A stretch of DNA of 64,000 bases, from contig OY292278.1 of assembly GCA_958496175.1 (NCBI GenBank), positions 7,564,001 through 7,628,000 of the forward strand, written 5' to 3'. Both the position numbers and the translations under genes were made by a program. The DNA comes from Sisyra terminalis. Lineage: Eukaryota > Arthropoda > Insecta > Neuroptera > Sisyridae. How positions within the stretch are numbered: the first letter of the stretch is position 1; each line of letters begins with the position of its first letter. Below are positions 54,602 to 64,000 of the stretch, one piece after another. The notes under the pieces were generated by a model, which saw only the letters and a list, made by a program, of their open reading frames with translations, searched no databases and was not told the DNA's origin.

Positions 54602-56140
54602 CTAGTAGTTACCCGTTGCATTCGCAACTAAAGGTTTTATCTCAATTAAAATGTTTAATATGAGATAATGTAGAGTTAATCACCAATCAAAATTTTACAT
54701 TTAATAATCAAAGTGTTGTTAATATAAAAAAAAGGTTTACCTAAAATTATATTAAGAAATAAAATATAAGTGTTTTTTTATATCATTTCAATAACAACGT
54801 TTTAAATAACATGATTTCACTAAATTAGTATGAAAGTTTAATACTTATGTAGTACTTATAGACCAGGGTCGATAATTTTTGAGACCAAAAAAGATTATAG
54901 TAGGATGAAACCCATTGGAAAAGGTAGAGAATATAACAAAAATGAAAGGAAAAATAAATTACCGGCGATCTGAGGTCGGGAAGGGGAGGGGGTGGTGAGT
55001 TTTTAAGGGTAAAAAACTTGGGTGAGTATGGTAAATGTTCTCAGAAAATGCAAATAATGATAGGTTTTTTCTTCCACATTGGAGCATGTTTCAGAACCAT
55101 GACAATTTGAGCATAAATTTGTGCATTTGTGCAATCATTATTTGCATTTTCTGAGAACATTTACCATAGTAGTGTATATTTTTTTTACACCATCTGAAAG
55201 TAGAGATTTCAACAAACAAAAAACACACCAACTTTTTTAAGAAAGCAGATATTTTGACGTGAGAATTTTCGGTTGAAAATTAGAGTGCTTTTTGGATATT
55301 AAGTCAAAATAAGGTGAAAAAATAAATATTTTGAATCAAAAAAATTACTGTATGTTTGGGACATACAAAGGTAAGTTTTCACCAAATTTCGTGAAAAAAT
55401 AAATTTTTTTGCAAAAAATAAAAATAAAAAACCAAAAACTCGGTTATTCGAATTTTTCACATAAATTTTGAGGTTATGTGAAAAAAGTGTTGATACAAAA
55501 GTTGTAGATCTTTTAATTACCTACAACTTTGCCATTTAACTTTTTTTCATAGGACTTGCAGTTTTACCGGAAATCGAGATTAACCGTTTTTTACCCTTAA
55601 AAACTCACCACCCTCTCCCCTTCCCGACCTCAGATCGCCGGTAATTTATTTTTTCTTTCATTTTTGCTATATTATCTACCTTTTCCAATGGGTTTCATTC
55701 TACTATATTTTTTTTTCACTTTTCACCATTTTTTAAAATTATCGACCCTGGTCTATTATACCAAATTATTGGTATAATTGGTATAATTGGCGATTTTAAA
55801 TTTTTGTTCGTTTTTCACCAATCAAACTTTTTAAAATCTATTTTTTTATGAACCAATGGTTGTGATCTAGAGTAATTATATATTCGGCTGAAAAGCATTA
55901 TGGTAGCAATTTTTTGCCATATATTTCACTGTCAAATCAAATATAAAATCTTCCATACTAACTTCTCTTCGGTATTTAGAACAATTTGAAAACCAATTAT
56001 TGTTATTGAAAATAAATAAAATATTCGAATTTACTTCCACGCTTTCCATCTATTTTCAATAATTTTGTATGTAAAACGTCCAAATGTACGAAATCAAATA
56101 GCTTTTCATCGTTGAATGAAAATTTTCATTCTGAAAATCC
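54602..56140 (-). mobile_element. Helitron, I family, second duplicate, split by a G foldback
   Basis: The 3' end on the minus strand is GTTGCGAATGCAACGGGTAACTACTAG at 54602. The element runs to about 54858, is interrupted by the G foldback (54859-55755) and resumes to about 56140 with the same TATTTAGAACAATTTG block. The 5' TC end is not identified. Confidence 0.75.
54859..55755. mobile_element. G-family foldback element, copy 1
   Basis: Ends TAGACCAGGGTCGATAATTTT and the inverse. The arms mirror each other around about 55110-55150 (two inverted GCAAATAATGA..TTTTCTGAGAACATTTACCAT blocks). AGGTCGGGAAGGGGAGGGGG in the left arm pairs with CCTCTCCCCTTCCCGACCTC in the right. It lies inside an I-family Helitron at ACTTA|TTATACC, so the duplication would be 3 bp (TTA). 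Copy 2 is at 61181-62237. Confidence 0.85.
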
Positions 56141-56309
56141 GAAAAAAGTATTCCCAAATAATTTATGTAATATTTTGAGCTTAGGTCCTGGTTTTGTTTA
56201 CTTATGTTCACAAAATGTGTAGCTAATAGGTTTGCTTTCTCTAGTTCTGTTTGAGCATAAGGCTTCCGCTTTTGGTGTCTAATGTACTTATAGTCTAGGA
56301 TCCCACTGC

Positions 56310-56540
56310 AGAAAAGTGCAGTGATCGAGTTTATGCTGAAAACCTAATTTTTACGCATATTTATCATCAGAAGAATAAATATCTACTAGGTTGCCTATCA
56401 AAATGTGGCCGCTAGTATTTTTAATTAAGTTATTTTAAATGATTTTTTCGCAAAAATTTAATTGATTTGTTTTTAGAATAAAATATCGTCCACTTCTCGG
56501 CGATATATACAAAGAATTTGAAAAGTCAGGGTCTTAATAT
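56310..56540. repeat. M repeat, first copy
   Basis: TGATCGA(G/A)TTTATG..AAAACCTAATTTTTACGCATATTTATCA, then CTAGGTTGCCTATCAAAATGT, then ATATCGTCCACTTC(T/A)CGGC. A direct second copy lies at 57990-58210 beyond the LINE ORF1 fragment. Confidence 0.75.
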
Positions 56541-56612
56541 TTCAATATTGAGTAACTCTAAAGGTCTATTTACAACAATTTTGTAAAAAGAAAATAAATA
56601 AAAAAAAAGTTC

Positions 56613-56695
56613 GCTGTAAGATCTGAACCCACGTCTTTATAATTAGGAGGATCAGAATGCCAGAAACGTAAGCCATTACGCTATTAACATCGACT
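56613..56695 (-). ncRNA. tRNA-like block inside Helitron H, second copy
   Basis: On the minus strand TAATGGCTTACGTTTCTGGC (A-box region) is followed by GTGGGTTCAGATCTTAC, a T arm of five pairs (two G-T) with a B-box-like loop. The acceptor stem pairs weakly. Conserved between Helitron copies. Confidence 0.5.
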
Positions 56696-57141
56696 ATGTG
56701 TTTTATATATATAAAGGTTTATATTTCAAAGAGGTAATGTTTTAAAATTTAAATTGAATTTACTGTGCTTTTTATCAGTTTAACCAAAAATATTTTTACA
56801 GATTATTTTCTAACTTTAAATTACCTTTCCAATGATATATAACTCACCGGTCTATTGTAAAAATTTCTATTTTCATCCCTAGGGAATACCTTCCCTTATT
56901 ATTTTTTTGGAATGATAAGTAGCCTATAGTCTGTGGGAAAGTGTGTTGTATCTTAATACCAAATTTCATTAAATTCGGGTGTTCCGTTCTTTAGTTAAAT
57001 CGGGACACACAGACAGACAGACAAAAATTTTAAAAATGTTAAATTCGGAATAAGGGCCTCTTGAAACAAATATTTACCCTAAAATTGGGTTCAAAATCGA
57101 AATGTACAGACAGACGTAAGAATTTTATATATTAGTATAGA

Positions 57142-57985
57142 TAAATTTAATAGAATAATAATATTAAAACCAAAAAATATTGAGGATTTTCACACTATCA
57201 AGAAAAACTCAGATAGTGCAAAAACGGAATATCATACATGTACACCAAAAAATGAAAAAAATCTTAAAAGTAGTGCTAAAAAATTTACCACCAAATATTA
57301 CGGAGCAAGAAATAACGGAGGATCTTGCCAGCAAAAACCTGATCGTAAAAAAGTTGGAGATATGAAAAATAAATATCGAATATTTTTTTTTTTTGTATTT
57401 TCCAGCACAAATTAAATTTAACGATATTAATAAAATCAAAACAGTGTGCTATTGCAGTGTAAATTGGGAACGATATTCATTAAGAAAAATTGGTCTCCAG
57501 TGCTTTAAGTGCCAATCATTTGGCGGTAAATTGCTACAGATCTGTAAAGTGCGCAAAGTGGTCTGAAGAACACGATTCGCGTGAGTGCAGGATTGTGGAT
57601 CAAGCAAAATTCAAATGCTTGAACTGCGGAGGCCAGCATATGGCTGGTGATAAAAATTGTCCTAGCTTCAGCAAATATATTGACAACAAGACATCAATGA
57701 AACAAAAAATTGCGTCAGCTAAAAACCTTAAATTCCAAACAAATGAGAAGGACTTCCCACAACTTAGCAAGGAATCCCCAACGACACGGACTGTAATCTG
57801 GACCCAACAAAATCCTACAAGCCCATGAAGGGTCTCCCAAACAGCCGCGAACAACACAGGTATGGGATCTATTCTAAATGAACTTAGAAATCTATTTAAT
57901 TTTGGTAAAATAAAAAAAAACACGCTGTTGTCAGCGATCAGCAAAATAAAAAGTGAAAAAGACCCTCTCAACAAGTTAATGATTC
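57142..57985 (+). pseudogene. LINE ORF1 (gag-like) remnant with zinc knuckles
   Basis: The first part reads KKILKVVLKNLPPNITEQEITEDL..KNLIVKKLEI, the start of the PRE_C2HC domain that precedes zinc knuckles in jockey-type ORF1. Then LQCFKCQSFG, a frame change, NCYRSVKCAKWSEEHDSREC and KFKCLNCGGQHMAGDKNCPSF give three CCHC knuckles; the second has W in place of a Cys (CAKW). A basic tail with NEKDFPQLS follows. ORF1 binds LINE RNA and carries it to the nucleus. Frameshifts make it a pseudogene. It is cut on the left by a Helitron. No reverse transcriptase follows. Confidence 0.88.
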
Positions 57986-57989
57986 TACT

Positions 57990-58210
57990 AGGTTGCCTGT
58001 AGTGATCGAATTTATGGAAAAAACCTAATTTTTACGCATATTTATCAACAGGAGAATAAATATCTCCTAGGTTGCCTATCAAAATGTAGCCGCTAGTATT
58101 TTTAATTAAATTATTTTTAATTGATTTCTTGCAAAAATTTAGTTGATTTGTTTTTAAAATAAAATATCGTCCACTTCACGGCAATATATATATATAACGA
58201 CTTTGAAAAG
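57990..58210. repeat. M repeat, second copy
   Basis: Direct copy of 56310-56540. The two copies bracket the H Helitron and LINE ORF1 fragment. Confidence 0.75.
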
Positions 58211-58845
58211 TCAGGGTTGCCGTTGCGCACTTGATCGCACCTCTTCGCAGCCCGGTGTTAACAGGTATGATTTTGGGCCCTTTTTACGTTCATAACGTGC
58301 ATTTATGATTTATATATCAAATTAAAGCTAATCTTTTTCTCATTATTATGATATACGGTTGCCTAATTAAATCTGGCCGCAAATAGTAGTAGTAATAATA
58401 ATAGTAATTAAACTTAAAGTAAATACGTTTTTAAAACCGTGCATACATGTTGTGCATACAAGTTTTTTGGCTTTCACATATTGTAACCCTAAAAATCCGA
58501 AATATGTTTTCACAAATAAATACATTAGTGAGCGAATATCAAGTAGCGAGCAATTCGGTGAACTAAAAGAAAATGGTTTAATTATATAGTTGAAATTCAG
58601 ATATTTTAATAATCAGTGCATAGATACACAATGGTTATACTTGATTATGGAGGAACTGGGTTTTGTACAATTGAACAAATTTTAATTTCGTGATAGTTTA
58701 GTAAATTGTGAAATAGTTTCGAGAAAAGGGTTCATTCGAGAGTCGAGACAATGAAATGTAATTTTTACTACAAAAACAGCAAATTTAAAAAAGAGAATAT
58801 AATCTACACCTGCGTTACGCAGACGAAGTCGCGGGGATCAGCTAG
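58211..58845 (+). mobile_element. Helitron, H family, 3' part
   Basis: It contains the AATAATAATAGTAATTAAACTTAAAG and GTTTTTAAAACCGTGCAT words of the H copy at 49680-49735 and ends CGCAGACGAAGTCGCGGGGATCAGCTAG at 58845, followed by T. The 5' end is not identified. Confidence 0.8.
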
Positions 58846-60299
58846 TGTTCCATATATTTATGTCGTCTTTTAAACTTTCTTTGAACTTTTTCAAATTTTG
58901 AGTGTGATTTTCAATTGCACTAGAAATTACAATGGAGGGTATTCCCGCATTTTTTTCATTTTCCGTATCTGATTTCTCTGAATCCAATTCCGATAGAGAT
59001 TCGTACTTGTTTTGGGTATTTATCCTGAAATCTTTTGAAGTGGTTGCATGGCTCTATTTTTTGTCTTTTGGTGGCGCTTCGAGTCCTGTCGACGGTTTCC
59101 ACTTTTGTCCATGGAATCATTTTTTTTTAAGTGATTTAATCACCACTTGTTGACATGTGGTAAAATTATAAAATGCATTTTTTGCGAGACACACATGTCT
59201 CGATTCATTTTTACATAATCGAATTGCATTTTAATAATTTGAACTTTAGTATTTGAGTCTAAAAATGCTGGCAATTTGTGAAGGAAATGTTTGTTTATTA
59301 TACTTGAGGCATACATTGTTTATGTTATAGAGATTATATGTTAAAATATTTTTTTCTAATATCTTTATTTTCTTTTTTTTTTGGCACGTGTAGTTTTTTT
59401 TTTATTGTAAAATACTTCACAGTACGATTAGGTGGTATTGTTATCTGTGCTAAGAATTCCTACGGATATTTTAATATATTTGTTTGCTGAATTGGAAAAA
59501 AATTTGTACTGTAATCAGTTTTAATAATTTTCATGAGTTAATATATAAAATCGTTTATCTGATTAAATTTTACTGACCAAAATGGATAAGAAAGTGAAAT
59601 ACTTAGAAAATAGATATTCATAGGAATATTTTAACTTTGTCAAATTGATATTGGTTTTTTTGATTTATGAAACTATTGAATTAGAAGATTTGTTTATAAG
59701 ATATATCTGAAAACGTATTCAATTGGATTTCTATATATCTCATTTTACCCACTTGGCTCTGGAGCACCCTTTCCTTTTTTAACTTCTAAGAAATTAAAGT
59801 TAGTCATCGCGAATTCCTTGAAATGTCTTTCTCCACTTGTTTTTTTGTAATTTCAACTTTTAAAACTACCACGTAAATGATCATCAAAACTTTTAGATGT
59901 CATAGGACAAACTAAGTTTTGAAAATGCCTTTAAGATAAGCAATAGAAAAATGCAGTCAACTCAGGTGACATATTTAAGAAAGTATTCTATGGAAAATGT
60001 GTCAATATGTGACGATGTAAAGGACTCAAAATAAGGAAAAAAAGGGCAAATTCTTAAAGCTCTTCAAAATATTATAAAGCCTTCGAAAGACCATTATCAA
60101 AAAACTGATGAAATGAGCGAATTTTATCTTAACAGTTTATAAAGATTTAAACGTCTAGGTAAAATATTGATTGGAATTTATTATAATTACTATAAATAGG
60201 TAATTAATTAATAGGTAATAAAATGAAAATTGAAGTACTTTTCATTTTTGTTTTGGTTTTTGTCAGTATGGATTCCTCACGTTAAATGCAGAAAGTGAG
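58846..60299. other. AT-rich DNA, no gene recognised
   Basis: Likely unique. A frame at 58932-59153 shows no recognisable domain and no splice context that supports it. Confidence 0.45.
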
Positions 60300-60327
60300 G
60301 AATGCAAATTATCATACTTTCAACTGT

Positions 60328-60550
60328 TGATATGAAATAACATAGTAAAAGCTTGAAGGCCAAAATGTGAACGAGAGAATAGCGCAGCTTTAAGTATGGA
60401 GGTCAGGAATTTGGAACCAGTTTCAGGTATTTATTATTTGTTGTCAATCATAAATACATTAACACCTCATTCCGATTCCATAAATTACACTTTTGAACCT
60501 TTTTCTCGTTCGGATTTTGGCCTTCAAGCTTTTATTATGTTATCTCATAC
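60328..60550. repeat. Inverted repeat of about 50-bp arms
   Basis: GATATGAAATAACATAGTAAAAGCTTGAAGGCC..AACGAGA at about 60331-60378 is mirrored by TCTCGTTCGG..GGCCTTCAAGCTTTTATTATGTTATCTCATA at about 60504-60549, around a 125-bp loop. Possibly a short foldback element. Confidence 0.7.
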
Positions 60551-61062
60551 CACCCGTTGAGAGCAGGTAGCAAATTCTTTGCAATTTTAACACCAGATTG
60601 GAATTCAACCGATTTTGGTCACAATATTGATTATTATAGATCAAAGATCGATAATTCGAACGTAAATTTTTGTCTACCTGCATTCTTTCATACGATTCAA
60701 GAACTGGTTTATTGATTTTGATAGTATTTTGTTTTCAGGTATTTCTTAGCCGTGTTTCGCCAAAAATAAGTATAAAGGTCACAAATAGGTCTAATCTAAA
60801 TAGTTGTACCATTTATTTTGGTTTTATTTTTGGTTCCAATTTAAAGAGAACTTTACTGATTTGATAGAAACTTTGTAATCAAGTTCAACTAATTTTTCTT
60901 CAGAAGAAAAGATTACCTATTTACGTTTAATTATTAATAATAAATGTGGCATTCAGAAGAAGATCGATTAAAATAAATAAACGGACACCCTTTAATTTGA
61001 CATTAATTAAATTCTATAATTAAATATCTATGTTTTTTAAGAGATCAAAAAACTAGCATATT
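60551..61062. other. AT-rich DNA, no gene recognised
   Basis: Nothing recognised. Confidence 0.4.
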
Positions 61063-61070
61063 TTAAAACA

Positions 61071-61180
61071 GAGGTGTCCAACCCAAATCATACTACGGGT
61101 CACTTGGAAAATGCATCATAACTTCATGGACCACTTTTGAAGTTATATCTCAAATTTTCCATACTAAATTTAGATACATA
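61071..61180. mobile_element. hAT MITE left-end fragment
   Basis: CAGAGGTGTCCAACCCAAATC resembles the left terminus of common hAT MITEs. It is cut off by the G-family element; no right end was found. Confidence 0.4.
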
Positions 61181-62237
61181 ATCGACACTTGTATCGACAC
61201 ATTTTTCACATAACCTCAAAATTTATGTGAAAAATTCGAATAACCGAGTTTTTGGTTTTTATTTTTATTTTTTGCAAAAAAAAATATTTTTTCACGAAAT
61301 TTGGTAAAAACTTACCTTTGAATGTCCCAAACATACAGTAATTTTTTTAATTTAAAATATTCATTTTTTCACCTTATTTTGACTTAATATCCAAAAAGCA
61401 CCCTAATTTTCAATCGAAAATTCTCACGTCAAAATATCTGCTTTTTTAAAAAAGTTGGTGTGTTTTTTGTTTGTTGAAATCTCTACTTCCTGATGGTATA
61501 AAAAAATATTCACTACTATGGTAAATGTTCTCAGAAAATGCAAATAATGATTGCACAAATGCACAAATTTATGCTCAAATTGTCATGGTTCTGAAACATG
61601 CTCCAATGTGGAAGAAAAAACCTATCATTATTTGCATTTTCTGAGAACATTTACCATAGTAAAGAATGTTTTTTTTATACCATCAGAAAGTAGAGATTTC
61701 AACAAACAAAAAACACACCAACTTTTTTAAAAAAGCAGATATTTTGACGTGAAAATTTTCGATTGAAAATTAGGGTGCTTTTTGGATATTAAGTCAAAAT
61801 AAAGTGAAAAAATGAATATTTTAAATCAAAAAAATTACTGTATGTTTGGGACATAAAAAGGTAAGTTTTCACCAAATTTCGTGAAAAAATAAATTTTTTT
61901 GCAAAAAATAAAAAACCAAAAACTCGGTTATTCGAATTTTTCACATAAATTTTGAGGTTATGTGAAAAAAGTGTCGGTACAAAAGTTGTAGATCTTTTAA
62001 TTACCTACAACTTTGCTCTTCAACTTTTTTTCATAGGACTTGCAGTTTTACCGGAAATCGAGATTAACCGTTTTTTACCCTTAAAAACTCACCCCCTCCC
62101 CCTTCCCGACCTCAGATCGCCCGTAATTTATTTTTCCTTTCATTTTTGTTATATTCTCTACCTTTTCCAATGGGTTTCATTCTACTATAATTTTTTTTCA
62201 CTTTTCACCATTTTTAAAATTATCGACCCTGGTCTAT
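61181..62237. mobile_element. G-family foldback element, copy 2
   Basis: Mirrored arms around about 61580, with the same blocks as 54859-55755: TTCACATAACCTCAAAATTTATG, AAAAAGTTGGTGTGTTTTTTG, ATGGTAAATGTTCTCAGAAAATG. The right end is complete (ATTATCGACCCTGGTCTA); the left arm stops short of its tip. Confidence 0.85.
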
Positions 62238-63470
62238 AAAGACTTTTTGAAACTATTATATTCTTTGTGATTCAAGAAGTCTGATGAAGTTACGATACGT
62301 AACGAAACGTAGCTAATTTGAATATTAAAAAATATTAAATAAAAAAAAACCGATCTTAAACAACCTGAATTGTCTTCTTATTTAAAATTGTTATGTTGGT
62401 TTGTGTAGATTTCAAAAACTCGAAAAGTTCTGCACCGATTTAGTTCAAATTTTGTCCTATTGTACAATCCGCTTTAAAGATTGTCTTTATCTTTTTTTAC
62501 GTCAGTAACATGCCTGGCAACCGCAAAAAATGAATTTTTCAACGACCAATACAATAGCCACAAACTGTCAATACTTTATTGTTATGATCGTCAAAATGTA
62601 ATTGATAAATGTATATCTTGAAGATATGTTATAATTGATACAGCGAGGGATGCTGCGGGTTGATTAGGGAGTTGATTCTAGTAATTCACCATTTTTTTTT
62701 CTTAAATTCAATATACTTATTTACAACCATAGTCTGGCAGGATAACTTTTACCGGGTTCAGCAAGCATTGCAATAAAATAATTGGATTAGAATCGAATCT
62801 ATTATATTTCTTTGCTTGTATAAATGAGTAATAATAATTTATTGATTCTTGAACTAGAAGACTTAAATCGCGAAGTATTAAAGACACCGCTGTTTCCATA
62901 TATAAAAGAATTTGATTGTAGAGAAAAACACACAAGTCACAAACACAATGCCTCGTTTGTATATACATTTTTCGAGTTGGGATTTGCATACAGAAACTCT
63001 TATTTTGTATGATGTGCTTTTGATACACATACCTACATATGTTTGTATATGTATCGCAATGTCCATAATGTATATAAATAGGATGAATATTCTTCTGTGG
63101 TGATATCGAAACAGGATGTATCTAATGATGTAGAGAATACATTGGCTCAAAGATAACATCATACACAATCTCGTGAGCTTGTTGTGTCGTTTTCAACTTA
63201 AATGTTTGTTAGGTAAGAGGACAATATTGTCATACACACAATACACTACCACGAAAAAGCTAAGTTTCAATCAACAACTACGACAATTCTTTTTTAAATC
63301 TACTTTTCTACGCCACTGTTTTACAGTAAGATGTAACCGTGATTTTTCCTCGTTCCTACACCCATTTTGGCCAGTAGGAATGCTGTGATGTGATATAAGA
63401 AAAGTTCAAAGGCAAACTCTCCAAATTATAGAGGAGGATTTATTTTCAAAATTATGCAAAAAGAATGATT
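62238..63470. other. AT-rich DNA, no gene recognised
   Basis: Frames around 62820-63168 overlap on both strands and show no known domain. Nothing else recognised. Confidence 0.45.
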
Positions 63471-64000
63471 TTGAACAGAAGTTCAAACAAAAATATTCGT
63501 GACGTATTGCCCAGATACGTATTTCGATTGCCAAGCAATCTTCCTCAGTGGTCATCAAGTAGTTTGGATCACTCCGTAACTGCTTTGCCGAATTTTGAAT
63601 TGGTCCATTTTTCCCGTGTATTGCCTTAAATATAAACTGGTAAAATGGACCAATTCAATATTCGGCACTTTTCGGGTTGCTTACGAAGGATTCGGTGAAA
63701 GTAAGGAAATTTGGGACCCCTCCCCCAGACTTATAAATTGAGGTCAATCCGTGATTATTTTGTGAATCATCACAAAGCAGTTACGGAGTGATCCAAACTA
63801 CTTGATGACCACTGATGAAGATTGCTTGGCAATCGAAATACGTATCTGGGCAATACGTCACGAATATTTTTGTTTGAACTTCTGTTCAAATTTATGTTGG
63901 TGGTATGATTTTTATATATTATTATATTAAGTTTACATATTATTATATTACATTTGTATATTATTATGTTAAATTATACTACATAATTTGGACGGCAATA
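63471..64000. mobile_element. D-family foldback, long form, cut by the window end
   Basis: The left arm starts inside the element (GAACAGAAGTTCAAACAAAAATATTCGTGACG). It has the same central loop as the copy at 29407 (GGATCACTCCGTAACTGCTTTG and inverse, CGGCACTTTTCGGGTTGCTTACG). The right arm runs off the window at TTGGACGGCAATA. Confidence 0.85.

Larger units (their letters stand above)
56141..57141 (-). mobile_element. Helitron, H family, copy 4
   Basis: The 5' end on the minus strand is TCTATACTAATATATAAAATTC at 57141, next to T, and the interior matches H copies 1 and 2. It carries the tRNA-like block at 56613-56695. The 3' CTAG end is not found; leftwards it passes into a segment (56310-56540) repeated at 57990-58210. 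It interrupts LINE ORF1 sequence at 57142. Confidence 0.75.

Noticed and set aside
62717..63168. Overlapping frames of 60-103 codons on both strands
   Set aside because: Low-complexity composition, no domain, and mutually overlapping; not supported as genes.

Overview
The window is AT-rich eukaryotic DNA, almost certainly from an insect. Three things point there: spliced genes with GT-AG introns, an insect-type very-long-chain fatty-acid elongase, and a repeat fraction made of jockey-like LINEs, Mos1-like mariner, Tc1, hAT, Helitrons and many foldback elements. Species cannot be fixed from the sequence; a dipteran is a guess.

Only two host genes are supported. (1) A four-exon coding region at 28046-29097 (+) encodes a complete 289-residue ELOVL elongase with an HVYHH active-site box and a C-terminal KKXX ER-retrieval signal. 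(2) A GC-rich exon at 39042-39771 (+) encodes the N-terminus of a protein whose last residues (HVNPGVTVSFKIGD..ELIQG) match the conserved N-terminal motif of the FNDC3 / miles-to-go family. It ends in a clean splice donor, so its first coding intron fills part or all of the rest of the window. Three short upstream ORFs precede its ATG.

The rest is a dense stack of mobile DNA. 1-5.5 kb: an A-family foldback, a hAT MITE and an old TTAA-type foldback. 5.6-8.9 kb: minus-strand LINE remnants broken by two copies of a MITE with 9-bp target duplications and by a hAT MITE. 9.7-11.9 kb: a hAT remnant, a TTAA foldback and a hAT MITE. 12.8-15.2 kb: a large foldback holding a Helitron. 16-19.2 kb: a repeat array folded into a 2-kb palindrome, with a D-family foldback inside. 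19.9-26.2 kb: nested A- and B-family foldbacks and tandem duplications. 27.2-27.9 kb: a hAT element with a perfect 8-bp TSD just upstream of ELOVL. 29.4-38.3 kb: further foldbacks and MITEs.

39.8-46 kb (in the FNDC3-like intron): a GGCC-rich transposon, a Tc1 remnant holding a Helitron, hAT MITEs and a D element split by a Helitron. 46.9-52.2 kb: one LINE reverse transcriptase split by two Helitrons and by a full-length, apparently intact mariner whose 345-residue transposase keeps D156, D249 and D284. 53.3-64 kb: Helitron pieces, G-family foldbacks, a LINE ORF1 remnant with zinc knuckles, and a D element running off the end.

Unique, less AT-rich islands (about 32.2-33.2, 38.3-39.0, 45.9-46.7 and 52.5-53.0 kb) are the best candidates for promoters or enhancers. 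No rRNA, canonical tRNA or CRISPR was seen.
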